A stretch of DNA of 64,000 bases from Escallonia rubra (GCA_033065855.1 JAVXUO010002997.1:62001-126000); one strand, 5' to 3'; numbered from the stretch's first letter, positions 43,391-56,561 are shown. Numbers and translations are program-made. Notes: generated by a model from the letters alone, not told the origin.

Positions 43391-45950
43391 TTAGAATAGT
43401 TATTTTTAAGTAGGCTAAAAGACATCAACACCACTATTTTTTTCTTTTAGTTTTTTTTATATGGGTTAACCACCCTACCAACTTACATCATACGAAAGAT
43501 CGAGTACTATAAGGACTAGTGTACTTTTGCTTTGAGTTTGAAGTGTTGCAACTGTTTGTAAATGATAATTTATAGAAGTACTTCAAGGAATATTGTACTC
43601 TTTCTTCGACTTTGAAGTGTTACAATTGTTTGTGGATGAGAATTTTTAGGAAGAAGATAAATTATGATTTAATAAACTTTCTTAAGCATCCACCCCAATT
43701 AAAGAAAAGAGTAAAGAATTGAGATTACCGAACTACCCAAAATCCTCCAAAAGTGTTGAAAAAACATTGTTAGCATGCCATTCAATTTTATATCTAAGAG
43801 ATTACCTATCTGTCTAACGGCGATGTCACTCTCATAAGCAAAAAAAAGGTGGTCTAGCAAAGCTACTTATGAGGGGGTTAACCTCTCTTTCAAGTGTGAC
43901 AGAATTGGGCAGGAAAAACGTCTGTCATGAGATCAGTCCTTGCCAAAATAGAAAAGAACTCTGAATAATACTCCTGAAACATATCATGGATCTTAGATTT
44001 ATCGCTTGGTCCAAACACCTAAGGGTTTAAAGAGCGCGACAACATCACTACTTCAACCGGGAGTTATTTTCTCGTTAGTCATTGATTCCTCACATCGTCG
44101 CAAGCTATTATTTTACCATTAAAACAAGGATGGAAACAAAACATTGTAGTCATGTGCCAGTAAAAAGCCCTTTTTCGGATTTTTAATAATGGGAATATCA
44201 TTATTGCATGTAATAGGTTTACATGACCATCCCGGCTCTTGGGCAGCCCATTTTTGCTTTATCATGTACCTTGATGTTATTTTGAGTGTTTTATCACTTT
44301 TGTCATAATTACATTTTTATTTTATGTCATGTCATGTCATAGAATCTCTGCATTAGTGTCAAACTCATGATTCGTGTTTGGCTTGGATTTTTATGCTTGG
44401 TCGAATTGAATCTGAGTGCACGCGCACAACATTCTACTCTTGTGAATAATGATCTGCTCATCTTGAGAAATTAAATTATGTACTTTACATCTATAAAAAT
44501 GTCTTTAAGTTAACTTTTCATCAATATATCATGAGCATAATTTTGTTAAGTATTGGTTGAGATAACGAAGCATTACCAAACTCATTCAAAATTTAATAAC
44601 CCTTTTATTTTTCATGAATATCTCAGGCTTTAATATATTTAAGTAATTCCAGTTCCATGTGAAAGTAGACTTACCATATATATTTCTGCTGATATAAGGA
44701 ACATATATCAAACTTTAGATGAGAAAGAACCAAGCTCGAAAGTTGGCCTATAAGTGTAGTCCTCTCGGACACATATCATAGCAGGTATATCGGCCAGTAC
44801 AGGCACTCCCAAAAACAAGCTAATGGTGAAGCAGCCGATACACTTTTCCTTAGGTTCGCCCCCTGATTAATTATTTTAAGGGTTGTAAGTCCCTTTTGCA
44901 CCCAATGTTAGTTTTGTAAGCCTCTAAGGAGTTCAAGGCTATAAATTAAGGGGTCAAACATCATATTAATGGGAAATTCATCATAAATTAAGGTCTAAGC
45001 CTCTGTTGAAGTTGCCTCTCACCAACAAACAAAAAATTTCCCTTAAGAACCTTAATCATCCAAGCCACCTTCAATCAATCCCACATCCATAGATGGTGAT
45101 CAAGGAGCGAAGCTATCAACTTTTCCTCACCAATTAAAGACCAGTTTTGTGGAGATTTTCCAAAGTCAAAAAATTAAGATCTCGACCTCAGGTATCATTG
45201 AATTTGTCGCTAGAGGTAAGTCCTTTTTTCTGTTCTCTTTGTAAGAGCAAATTAATCCCTTCCCCAAGATCAAATTCTGGTCTAAAATAGCAAAACGAAA
45301 TTTTCAGTACTCAATTTTGGAGAAAACTCATAAAAATACAATGTTTAGGTCATCACTTTAGGGTCAGAGCTACGAGATTTTGATCCTGATAGTCTAATCG
45401 AGTACGAAAGCCATTTAGCCCCAGTTTTTTTTACTTCATGCCAATAAGTAGGTGAATTACGGTTTACTGAAAATAAGTGGAGAATTATTTACTGAAAATA
45501 ATCATTTAGGGCCTCACATATTAGATTGCTTATTAGGTAATCTAATGTCAAGTATAGGGGTTTTTTTGTTTTACATATTGATTATTTTAATTAACCCTAG
45601 AAATAAGATGGTGACTCAAAAGACCAAAATTTTTAGGTGCACATCTCTAGCTTCATTGTTTAACTTCAAAGACAAAATTATAAAACGCATAAGTCATAAG
45701 GGCAGCTTGAAGTTTGCAATCATGAGTCCACATTTCCTATGCGATATCCATTTGCTTTTGTGGTTGTTTGGAACCGGTCCATAGAGACGTTTGTCCTTAC
45801 ATCACACGCAAACTAGTTAGAGATTTTGCTTCAGGTTTATGATCTCATGACATATCATCAACATGAAATAAGTACTTACTAACAGTTTCCACACAACATT
45901 ACCATTAAAATAATTGAGTGCATCCTTTGCATTACTGAACCCGGCCCAAC
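43391..45950. other. Anonymous DNA, with a possible LTR fragment
   Basis: No domain is seen on either strand. A divergent duplication of about 75 bp (43503-43577 and 43578-43650) shares tgaagtgtt-caa-tgtttgt. A TATA-like ggctataaattaagg at about 44938-44952, followed by a leader-like stretch to about 45220, suggests an LTR piece, but no ends were found. The 110-codon ORF at 45452-45784 (+) has no recognisable feature. Confidence 0.4.
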
Positions 45951-47645
45951 TCTCTAGTCATAGAAAGGCATGGATGCTCTTGGGGGACCCACTCGACTGA
46001 TACCATACGAAATTCTCTTATAGTTGCCTCTGTAGGAACATTTGGCTTGGCATCTCGGCGGATCATCCTTATTCACCCCTCGTAATGCCACATTCGCACC
46101 TCAGAAGTACCTCACCAAGATGCCTTAGCTCTTTCATTAAGCGACTTCATCTCTGCTATGATATCCAACATCAATGCAAGCACCCTCTTCTTCGACACGG
46201 ACAACTTCTTGGTAAAGAGTTCTACCTCAACAAGCATCGTAAGCCCCTTAAGCATAACCACGTCCAATAGCATATAATCTATCTCCCCGAACTGAGTGAC
46301 TACGTATGCCATTGGGGACCTCTTGCCCCCTGGCTGTTTGATTAATGGCGAACTCCAAGTCTAACTGACGTATCATCTCGACCCAATGACAATCATCCAT
46401 AACAAAATCATACCAATAATCCCACCCTGTGAGCACGGTACTATGAGTCTTGATCGCAACAAGTATCCATGACATGTTAAGTCTGTCCATTAACAAGCTG
46501 GGAATTGAACTAGGCTCTGCCAAAAGTGCTGCCAATGGGCCATTCGAATTGAACTCTGGGGCTCCATTGTCAGGTGATGGCACACGGGCTCCTCACCCGC
46601 CAATGGGCCATTCTAAGGAGGTAAAAACTTTTGATTTTCACGCAGGCATCAGCTGCCTCTAGAAATCTCTATCAAGTACCCTTGGCAGTACCCATTTTTA
46701 CCCCATCAAGGTAGTTCTCTTATTCTCCCGCAGATGATAATTTTTGGCACTGACTTCGAATATGATATCATCGAACATGTTCAAGCCCCAACCTGGGTAC
46801 TTATAGCTCTTTTACACTCTCCCCCTTTTGGCTGCACCCCTCGCCCTTCCATCAAGCATGGCCCAACCAACTGAGGTCGCAGCCGCTCCTCAATAACTCT
46901 ATCCAAATTGTTGCATAAGGTCCCGCTCGGCAGCTAGTTATCACCCTTCATCTTACCCACTACCACACGCAGTCAATACCTCATTTCACTTCCCCTCCCT
47001 CGCCCCCTCCCTTCTAACTCCAAAGTACCTTAAATTGAACTTCCAACATCGGCCCTCGTCACTCAGTTTTGCCTCCCCTCTCAACTCTGGTCAAGCTTCC
47101 AAGTCTGAGCTCTCTCATTTCCCTTCTCCCTTGTCCCCATATCAAACATACCCCTCGTACAACCAAAACTAAATTGGCATCCTTTGGCCTAAGCCTCCCT
47201 AGCAGCTGCCTTCGCCCTTCCCATATCACCAGTCGGTTGTGATACGTGACTAGGGCCGACCATCTCCTTCTCATTGGGGGATATGGGGTCATCACCCTTA
47301 CTTGCCCACCATCGTCTTTACCCAATTTTCTTTATCTTATTGGCTCTCTTCCTCTTGTTTAGTTCATTTATCTATTTTCTCTAAGTCTTAAAGTTGTGAA
47401 GTGTCGGACGAAAGAATGTAACCCAAAAATCTTTAAATGTTCCTTTTATGACTGGTTCAAGATTAATCATTGCCATCTCTTTCTTATTCACCCATAACAT
47501 TATCTCCATATCACATATTGCCCCAAATTGTTAGAAGACATGCATTTATCATTAATGTTCAATACTTCGTGTCGTAGCAACTTTGCATGCGCTGCGCGCC
47601 AGGCTCTTCCCTCTATGCATGCCGCATATGGGGGGTTTATGTTGC
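45951..47645. other. Anonymous DNA with minus-strand ORFs of unknown origin
   Basis: The minus strand at 46583-46112 can be read, with one frame change, as SWILVAIKTHSTVLTGWDYW, DDCHWVEMIRQLDLEFAINQTARG and RLYAIGRGYA. It looks protein-like, but I cannot assign it to a family; a degraded transposon protein is likely. The rest, to 47645, is C/T-rich without a credible ORF. Confidence 0.35.
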
Positions 47646-47800
47646 TAGCCTATCTTGGCTATACCCTTTGACTGCTATTTGGTCCCACTTTTTGGGACAC
47701 CCAAACAAGTACTCAACGACCAGGTTCATTGCTACCAATTTAGTCAATTCTGAGCGTACGCTCCAAGTCAAGTGATGCACCAATCGATGACACGCCACTT
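47646..47800. repeat. Dispersed repeat related to 8756-8880
   Basis: ttggctataccctttgactgct, a ggtcccactttttgggacac segment, caacgaccaggtt and a tagtcaattc-gagc stretch align in order with 8758-8877. The downstream DNA (47805-47960) has short imperfect repeats of gagccccttcttta and lacks a counterpart that I can align at 8880 onward. Confidence 0.5.
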
Positions 47801-48030
47801 GGTGTTGGAGAGCCCCTTCTTTTAGGGGTGGGGCAACTAGAGCCCCTTTCTTTAGGAGGTGGCACAACCCGAGTCTTTTTCTTAAGGGCACAACAAGTCC
47901 TTCCTTGGGGGCGGGGGGTGGCAAAGACCCTTTTCTTGATGGAGATGCATGTCTATAGCCCCTCCTTGCCCCTTTGGTCACTCTTCTCCTTGAGGTTCCA
48001 TCCTTCATGACATAGGTGACCAAACGCCCA

Positions 48031-49290
48031 TTTAGCCCTATGGTTATAGTCAGTTTTGATAATACCCTACATTGATGATTATGTTTTCTAATATACATGA
48101 GTTCATGAAGCCTTGCTACGAACAATTAGACGAGCAAATATTGATCAAAGATCTTAAATGGAATGCTTCAAAGATTATCTTAAACGAATACTTCAAAATC
48201 AATTTTAAACGTCTTTTATCATTCCTTTGCTTTGTGCTAGACATTGATAGTTGATCTTATCGATGACTGTGACCTTGAAACTGGCCATTGGTTTCTGTTG
48301 CATGCAATACATTTTCATACTATGAAAAACAAGGAAAATTGGATTTCTGGATTGATTAAAACAGGCAACATCACATTTTGGTAGAAAGGTAATATAGTCG
48401 ACTGTGTTCCAATACAATCGACTGCATTGTTAGATATTGAAATTTCAACGGCTAGTTTAGGAATACAATCGACTGCATTGAGCAATAGAGTCAAGTGCAT
48501 TAACCGTTTTGGCTTATTTAATGCCCTACCTACTTTTAAATGGTTACATTTGGATTTTTAAGTTCTGAGATCTTTAAAGAAATGAAAACTAATTTTGGGC
48601 ATAGATTATATATTCATCTCATTTTTAAAGCCATCTTATCTTGCAAAATACTCAAAACTCAAAGCATTTATTCAATCTCTCTTAATCTTCATTGTTTTCT
48701 CATTTAATTCAAGAGAGCATTCATTATAAACTTAAATTTGAGAGATGATACACATTCACAAGTCTCCAATACACTCATCTTTCATTTTTCTAGAGCTTAA
48801 GCTTTTACTCATCAATTTCAAGAGAGTTAATCTTTATACACAATCTTTCAACTTAAGTTACTTTTATCAAAGCTTGGAGTTGTCATGTTTTGGAGCTTTT
48901 GGATTCTCAAAGCTTGTTCTTGATGTGGGTATAACATCAAGGCATTGTAAGAGGTTAGGTCTTGACCAGTAAAGAAGACCATTCTGGTAGACTCTAGGGC
49001 CTTTCAAGGGACGTCCTTGAAAGGGTGGGCGTAAACTTGATGGTAATTCGAGCGAAACCATCTAAATCTCCATTGTCAAGTATCTCTAGATACTTCTCTC
49101 TTTACATTATTGTCATATACTTGTTGTGAGATTAATTAGCTTACTTGTTTGAGATATTGACTTTGAGGTATATTACTTGAGTTATCTAAGCATCGTATAT
49201 TCTCAAACTTGCTTGTGATTAATTGTTAATCTTCTTAAGTAGTCTTAAAATCCTATTCACTCACCCTCTAGGGTTACTTTATTGGTTTCA
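48031..49290 (+). mobile_element. Ty1/copia-like LTR, plus orientation, related to 25757-27177
   Basis: Starts ttagccctatggtta with gttttgataa close by. Holds tagtcgactg and caatcgactgcattg palindrome-like motifs at 48395-48480, and ends aaatcctattcactc, accctctaggg and attggtttca. The same landmarks appear in the same order on the minus strand of 25757-27177. The TATA region (about 48510) is degraded. No internal domains lie beside it, so it is a solo LTR or an isolated fragment. Confidence 0.6.
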
Positions 49291-51610
49291 CGCCCTAATG
49301 TTGCAACAGACGACTACGCTCGAGCACGTTTACCCATTGCGTGCCAATTGTTTTGCCCCTTCATTAAATTGTTTGCTTTATCCATATCAAGTCATGTTTA
49401 AGAAAATGTTTAACTGATTTGTTGTCAATCCCACTGGTAAGCAATCAGCCCAACTGTTTTGCCTCTTTGCGTTTGTTTCCCTTTAGTCCAGACCAGTCGA
49501 ACCGTTTTGGAAATAATTCGACCGATTCCCGAATCATATGAACTCTTTTATACACAGAAAAATTGATTTTGGTTGACCTATCAATAGTTTTAGCAGCAAT
49601 TTTCTTTTCTTCCAACTGTTATTCTCTTTACAACTGTTCTTTGCTTTTATCTCGTTCCTACATTTCTTCACACCCATATCCCTCCAATCATGTGTCACTT
49701 AACAGGTACTTAAGATCCATCCTCTTCTCGTAACTTCTGAGAACCAAATATATGATAATTATTTGAGAAAAGAGTGAGGATGAAGTCATCCCTTTAACCA
49801 ACATGACGAAGGCCTTCACAGACTCATCAGTAGCTATAAATTGTTCCACTACCCTAGGATCAATCTTAACCTGTTGCCGCCTGTCATGCTCTCCTATCTC
49901 CAAACATAGGTACCTCTTATCCATCTACCTCATTTGTTCCATCCCATTCTTCTTCTTCCTCTCTACCACCCTTCCACCAACCTTTCCCCTGTCCTGCTTT
50001 ATTCAAAGTATTTAAACCACCCCATCAGTATTGAAAAATCTAGGTTTTGCAAACATCTAACCAACGTTGGCATTTTCAAGTTTTTTTGCTAACATAGGAT
50101 GTGAGTCCCTATTATCTTTACATGATGTCTTTGACCCTAATTTGTGTCGAATCTTCTATGCAAATATGTCTTTTGCTCCCATTTTATCTCCTACACTTTC
50201 ATCTTTTTTAAATGGAGTCTCCATTTCCTTTACCGCTAGTGACTCAAATCAAATGTTTGGCTTCACAAAAACTTCAGACGCTTATGTGTTTCTCCGTAAG
50301 GCCTTCTGCACTTTTAGCAATTGTGACCGTATTAAACAAGTCCAAATCGCATGCAATGATCCCACCATTTATTTTTCTAACATACATGACTTGGATCCAA
50401 AACCCAACTAATCTATTTGATTATCTCTTGGAATATTGTCTCTCGTAGTTTTCTCACCCTTTTTGACTTTGAAAACATTCCAATTGATGCATTTTAGTTT
50501 AGTCCAACAGTTTTTATTTAGTTCGACTATTCTTTTCAAACAAAATATGTTATAAGTGCTAAACAATGGAACCGGTTTGTCATTCATTTCAACTGATAGT
50601 ATTTTGTTTCAACTTAATATTTTCACTCCAATCGTTTTATCTGGTTAATCAGTTCAACTATATTGGTAAAACAATTCAACAATTTTCATCTATATGATAA
50701 CAGCTCAACTGTGTTGATCGGTGATCATTTAGTTGAATTATTCCCAGTGACAGTTCTATTGTTCTCCAATCAGTTGAATTGACTTGTGCAACCAGTTCCA
50801 CTAATTTGGAAATAGTTTAACTGAATTTAAGTTGGCTTTAACCCCATCTTTAAGAGTTCAACGGTCTCTTATTCTTCTAATATGAAAGGGATGCTTTTCT
50901 TTTATGAGAAAGTAACTAATTCTTTCTTGAAACAACTTAAGCTTACCACCCCCCCCCCCCCCCCAACCAAAAGTTCATCATATTCATCTAAATGAGAAAC
51001 ATTTGAAAATATTGGTTGAGCTATATTCTTGACTAATTTCATTTCCAATTAAGATCTTTTCACCTAAGAAAATCAGAGGCCCGAGGAGAGGGCAAATTCT
51101 CAAGATCATCTTATGCCTTTTTTGTTTAACAACTTATCAAGAGTGCAAGTTATTTCATTATTTACTTGTAACCATATATTTTAATTGTAATTTGTTTGTA
51201 AGCTTTTGCTAGGTTGTTCATTATACTATAGTCTGAGCTACTACTTGAAGCTAGTCTAAATGATAAAAGACTCGAGTAGCTCTACCTTATATGGGGTGCT
51301 CGGGATTAGATGTAGGCGGGTGGGGCAAAACAAATATTAATCCCTGTGCATTTTCTAATCTTGCTAATTTTCATTTGTAAAGTTTTTATTTTGTACATTG
51401 TTCTTTGTAGGGACCTTATTCACCCCCTAAGTGTAGTCAGGGACGTATACATTGTGTTCCCTGTCACGCCCAAGCACCGCAACACCCAAGTTTTGTCTGT
51501 GCGTCACATGACCCCGGCATTACACACGTTCTACCAAGCTTAAGTGCCACACAACTTAGATAATTGTGCCCCCGACACTATTACGCTGCCATGTCCATGA
51601 AATAGGTACG
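49291..51610. other. Anonymous AT-rich DNA with recurring cagttcaactg-like motifs
   Basis: No ORF with a domain. Between about 49490 and 50830 variants of ccagtcgaacc, cagttcaact, cagctcaactg and cagttgaattg recur at irregular spacing, recalling the palindromic motifs of the copia-like LTRs. It may be an eroded LTR of that kind. A 16-bp poly(C) run is at 50949-50964. Confidence 0.4.
50949..50964. repeat. Poly(C) tract, 16 bp
   Basis: A pure cytosine run in AT-rich surroundings, comparable to the 15-bp run at 25053-25067. Confidence 0.9.
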
Positions 51611-52265
51611 TGTGAGAACCCAAAATTTTACATGCTTTGATTACATATATTAAGTATGATTGGACGCACCACTTTATTTATGTGAAAAGGATCATGATGA
51701 ACAATGCATGATAATGTGTTTGAATGTACTTTAATATTTAAAATTACTAAATCATTGAAACTAATTGATCAAATTTTTAAAACTTTTTGTATAACTTTTT
51801 GACTTTTTAAACACCTTGAATGGTATAAATTTTCTAAACGAAGTGTTACAAATGGAAAAGAATATGTATGAACACTAATGTGACTGTATTTGACGTTTAG
51901 AAACCTTAAATAATCACTTGGAATGGCCAAAAATGCTTTTCAAAGAGTTTGGAATGAAATTTGAGAATACTCCAGATGGGAATAACCAATTGACCAGAAT
52001 GCCTGCGAATTCTATGTGTCGCTTGAAAAGAATCATGACACCCATGCCACCTCGTGCTTAATAAGGATTCAGTGTTTATTATTCCTTTGATCGATTCCTC
52101 ATGCTACCTATCATTGTCGTGCTTGTGACGTGTCAACATAGGAACGCGATACGTCATGCTTCAAGCTTCGTTGTGCTTGAATTTTAATGACTTCTCCACC
52201 TTTTTATCCCCACTTGGAAGCTCCTCCTTGCTTCTGATTTGAATATAAAACACATCAAAATGTCA
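51611..52265 (+). mobile_element. Possible LTR start (TGTGAGAACCC), fragment
   Basis: tgtgagaacccaaaatttta at 51611 resembles the first bases of many plant Ty3/gypsy LTRs. The following 650 bp are AT-rich and without ORFs up to the end of the next LTR at 52266. The identification rests on the terminal motif only. Confidence 0.3.
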
Positions 52266-52521
52266 TGTGCAGCAAACCGCCTTGAAAAAATAATTAGACC
52301 CGGGAAAGGTCTAAAATCAGGAGTCACTATCTTATTCTATTAACAATAAGAAAAACGTTAAAAAGACTCTAAAATGTCCAAAGACTACTAATCTATTCAA
52401 AACTGAAAAAGTAGCTTCAGGGACAAAGTTATATGACATGAAGTTATTAGGCACCCACTATACCCTTTCATTCTCTACTTCATTATTAGTGATTTTTGGC
52501 CTTAAACACATAGCACATAAC

Positions 52522-53775
52522 TGGATCCGGATTACCTGTTGTGGCTAGGGTTACAGCAGGCATGTTGTAGCCCCAGTCACAGCCGTCCGATCCAGATTGG
52601 TTGGAGAGAACGGCTCTGATCAAGCCACGTCACTATCTATTTTCAGTCTTTTATTCTCTGCCAACCCAAACCAACAACACTTCTCTCTTTCTTTAATTCT
52701 ATATGCCGGCGGCGGAGCATCCTCCACCTTTCGGCGATGACACTTCCACCTCCAGGCGACGATGACGACTCTTTCGCCTCCTGGCGACGCCGTGACGGCA
52801 CATCCCTTTTTCTCCTCCGATCTACACTCCCTTTCTCTCCTCATTATTCACGAAAAATGCAATTTAAATTCCATATCTACAGGATTCAATGAAGGAATCA
52901 ACCATGAAATCAAACCAAAAAAGTAACTAAAGAACTCAGATCCCTAACATAGATGACAAGCTCTTTTTGTTGAAGACAATCTCAAGTGACATTACAAAGT
53001 TTCCTCTCTATAACGTTGAGGACTTCCCAAAAACTTTAATTTACAACCTTCAGATTCATCACCTATGAAACCATCATATTGTTGGTTGATGGTGAAACCA
53101 ACAAATTTCAAAGAGGTTGAAAAATAATACAAGTAAAAAATACCAATTAGTTACAACAATCTTATACCCACATGAAGAATCCAACTTTGCTCGGGAAAAA
53201 CTTTGTGAATCACCCAAGTTTGACTTCGATCTAGACATGTCCATCCCATAACCGAGTTGAAACCGACTTCGGCTTACCTCCCACGAGTTGAGCAGCTCCT
53301 CCCAATCAATCTCCTCCCCTCTTATTCATCATCGTCATTGTCAGAAGGTGGAGGAGTGGAGGTTTCGTCGCTGTTGTTAGATGGAATCGAAGAGGGAAGA
53401 TTGGATCTGGATCCAGATTGCCGTAAAGTGAATGTGTCGTAGCCGGAAAGTGGAGGAGCAGAGGATTCGTCGCCAGAAGGTGGACGTGCCATTGCCGAAA
53501 AGTGGAGGCGTAGACGAGTCGTCGCCAGAAGGTGGACATGCCATCGCCGAAAAGTGGAGGGCGTGGAGGAGTCGATGGAATTGGAGAGAGAGAGAGAGAG
53601 AAAGAAAGAGAAAGTCTGGCTTGGAGAGAGAAAGTAGTGTGTTTAAGGGGGATTAAATATTGGCTGACGTGGCTTCATCTGGACTGTGTCTTCCCACCTA
53701 ACCGAATCGGATGGTTGTGACTGGGGCTACAGCATGCCTGCTGTAACCCTAGCCACAGCAGGCGATCCTGGTCCC
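52522..53775. mobile_element. Non-autonomous DNA element with about 250-300-bp inverted repeats
   Basis: The ends are strongly similar inverted repeats: gtggctagggttacagcagg, catg-tgtagccccagtcac and a ccgatcc-like block on the left reappear inverted on the right (53698-53775). Weaker similarity continues inward through ccacgtca, a ctttctctctttc tract and tttcggcgatg-ca-tccacc, giving arms of about 52522-52800 and 53480-53775. Flanking acataact and atataact may be an 8-bp duplication with one mismatch. Such long arms are typical of Mutator-like elements, but hAT or foldback elements are also possible. No transposase is present. Confidence 0.7.
53440..53575 (+). repeat. About 53-bp tandem repeat in the right arm
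   Basis: Two and a half units of cgaaaagtggagg, cgtcgccagaaggtggac and gtgccatcgc repeat between 53440 and 53575. One partial counterpart occurs inverted in the left arm near 52720-52790, so the right arm probably expanded after the element formed. A GA-rich microsatellite follows at 53584-53612. Confidence 0.65.
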
Positions 53776-54786
53776 ATATAACTATGTAATAAAACAAACT
53801 CCAACTCTAATTCTACGTTATTGGTTTGAATTCGAAAGTGGGGGTCAAATGGCCTACGTATCTGGTCAGACAAACAAGAATCAAAACCATCATAGTTTGA
53901 CCTGGCTATACGGGTGACAACCTACATCTCAGTCTTAGACTCGAACTAAGAAATGAAATAAAAGGACCCTTTTTAATAGTTTATATAAATAGAAATGTGA
54001 GCATGGAGATGGGAAACACTCAAGAGCATTATAGTCTAAACTAGTCTAGAAAGAAATAAATATACCTCAAGAATGCGCTTGCCTAGAACTCGGAAAAGCT
54101 TTGTGACGAGTCTAGGATACAAGTGACTTATGACTATAAAGTAATGAAGTATGAAGTACTAAATTATGCTTAGGGATGATTTACCACTTGTATGAGAGAA
54201 ATGATATGAAAGTCTAGAGAGGAAAAGTTGGTCCTTAGAAATGTAGCCCAAAACCCCTTTTTATAGAAGTCTAGGGCCCCATAAATGATAAAGTTGACTA
54301 TCTTAATTTGTGATATGAAGATATAAAATAATATCTGATAGAAATCGCAAACTGAGAAAAGTTAACTATTGACAAATCGGCCGGTTTGTCCCATAATATT
54401 TAATATTTCCCCGAAATTTGGACATTATTTTTCCCTCACTCGGTAATTATCTCTCATTAATCAGATGAGATATACTAGACTCGAAAATTATCTTCATATT
54501 TTATATAAATCAAGAATTAATCACATGCATCAAGGATAAATCACAAATAAACTTAAATCTTCTAAGTAAACCACAATCTTGATACTGGACTGTACTGGGT
54601 CCAATTACTAGACTAGGTTGGGCAACTAGAGTGGATATTGACTTGGACTAAACTAATTATTGGACTAGATTATATACATTAAGCTTAACACACTATTAGC
54701 CTTTTGCCATAATATTAAACCTTAATTATTAACAAAGCCTAATTACTATAAATGAATAAAAAGACTACAAAAATGGGGTGCTTACA

Positions 54787-56500
54787 AAGCCCCTATGTCA
54801 AGGAGCTTGCATGCTGGCGAACATCACCGAAAACAACACATTTTTGTAGTAAAAGCACAGAAAAGACCACAAGAATCTGGACAGACTTGTGGAGAATTAC
54901 ATGGATATCTGGGCTTTGCTGAGTAACTTGATTAAGGCTTGTCTGTAAGAGTAAGAAGCCGATAGCATCTTCCATAGTGAAGTCATCGCCTTCAATTAAC
55001 TCTTCCCATGAAATAACATCACAGAACTCCAGTAAAGAATAAAAAATGAAACAGACTGAACGTAATGGCTTGCTGGAGTAATGAGTGTAGCAGGATCTCT
55101 CACTCGTAGAACATCATCGATAACGATAATCCTGTGAGTCGACAATGGTACCTTCTTGATGTTGGGTCTACCGAGAAAGGAAAACTTTGCCTTTGTCAAT
55201 AAGGTCCTAGATGGCATGTCGGAGACTCATTTATATCTATGTGGAGTGTCTATTCCCTTAGTGAAAGGTGCAGAAAGCTTGAATCATCATACCCTTCAGG
55301 TATTACTGCTAGTGTGAGGGTAGGATGTCACTTGGATATCATGCCCCTCCTCAACAATTGTTCAAACACCTCAGGCAGTGAGGCATTGAACTGGCTGAAC
55401 TTTCTTTTTGGCTCTGAGATTGCTTCCCATGAAACTATTTGTTGTGCCCAGACATTGTTGGCGTTGTTGGCACTGGATGACTTCGGTTGGACATTAGAAT
55501 TCCTGGGCCCTACTCGGTGGACTTCCGACTTCATATCACGGAAAATGGTACCTTTATTGATGGCGTCCTCGATCTGTACTAAGGATCCCATCAATGACTT
55601 GAATGATGCATGGTAGTGACCAAACATGTACTTATGGTATACCGATAGCAGGTTATTTCTTACTATGTTTACTTGTTCTTCCTCTGTATGACGATTCACC
55701 ATCGGAGGAGTCTTGTTTCTCTATCTCATAATAAAAATAGATATCGATTTTCTTGACCCTCGCTTGGTGGTCTCTAGGTCTTTACTAGTGATGTCTAAAT
55801 TAGCATTATACTGGTACTGATTTACAAATTCCCTTACAACATCTTCTGAAGTCCAGAATCGGGCATCCTCTAGAGTTAAGAACCATTGAGAGGGGGCTCC
55901 AGTTAGGGTAACGGTGGAAAAGCTAGATCAAATGATTTTGGTTGACTATGTAGGGAGCCAACGCACTCATGGACATCTTGATGCGGATTTGGTGTCTATA
56001 GTTCCATCAAACTTGTCTATATGGGGCATATTGAACTTTGGTGACAATCGTTCCTCTAGGTTCATAGTGAGTGCATTGAGATCTAGGGGGGTCATCTGCC
56101 CTTCTCATTCGGGAAATCTGGGATTCAAGCACAGTCGATTTATCCTGCCATTTTTGGAATGTGGGCGTTCATTCCTCAATCTTCACATTCATACTGCTAA
56201 TCAAACTCGGCTTTCTTTTTATTGTCCTTTTCCTCAAGTTTAGACTCATCCTCTTGTTCCTTCTTACCTATTCACTTAAAGTTCTCAATTTTCTATGAAG
56301 TTCGTGTCTGTTGATCAACTAAGGCTGCAAAACTGGCCTGAAAAGCCTTATGTAACTCACGACGATACGAAACACATCTCACAACCATGGATATTCAGTC
56401 AATGAGGTTCGAGTGAGCTTCCCGGATGAGTCCCGATACTAGCCTCATTTAGCCTAGACTGTACTGAGAATTTTTTAAAATTTAATCACACCAGTCACAT
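54787..56500 (-). pseudogene. Tat/Ogre-like gag of a gag-only element
   Basis: Minus-strand order: FQASFAALVDQQTRT (about 56340), a Lys/Glu-rich stretch, a degraded capsid start MPHIDKFDGT-like (about 56030), then the open frame 55702-55328: NIVRNNLLSVYHKYMFGHYH, IEDAINKGTIFRD and FSQFNASLPEVFEQLLRRGM. NIKKVPLSTHRI and VRDPATLITP follow (55180-55080). The polypurine-like DNA and the LTR at 54786 come straight after, with no protease or polymerase. The same landmarks occur in the related gag at 60540-62300. Gag would form the particle, but stops and frameshifts disable it. Non-autonomous gag-bearing derivatives are known in this lineage. Confidence 0.8.
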
Positions 56501-56561
56501 AGATTGAACTAGCGGGGTTTACACCTCATATAGGTGGAAAGTTTGACTAATGGAATATTTC

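Larger units (their letters stand above)
52266..54786 (-). mobile_element. 3' LTR of a Tat/Ogre-like element, minus orientation, with nested DNA element
   Basis: On the minus strand it starts TGTAAGCACCCCA at 54786, just after a purine-rich aggggcttt. It has a TATA box ttctataaaaaggggt (54254-54269) and ends ggcggtttgctgcaca at 52266. Its last 50 bp match the LTR end seen at 63948-64000 (accgcct, gacccggg, ggtctaaaat). The motif gatacgtaggcc, common in Tat-type LTRs, is on the minus strand near 53857. A 1254-bp inverted-repeat element sits inside (52522-53775). Excluding it, the LTR is about 1.27 kb. Confidence 0.65.

Noticed and set aside
47637..48125. 162-codon minus-strand ORF
   Set aside because: It crosses the border between a dispersed repeat and a copia-like LTR and includes short tandem repeats. 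No protein-like motif.
55239..55616. 125-codon plus-strand ORF
   Set aside because: Opposite-strand shadow of the recognisable gag at 55328-55702 (minus).
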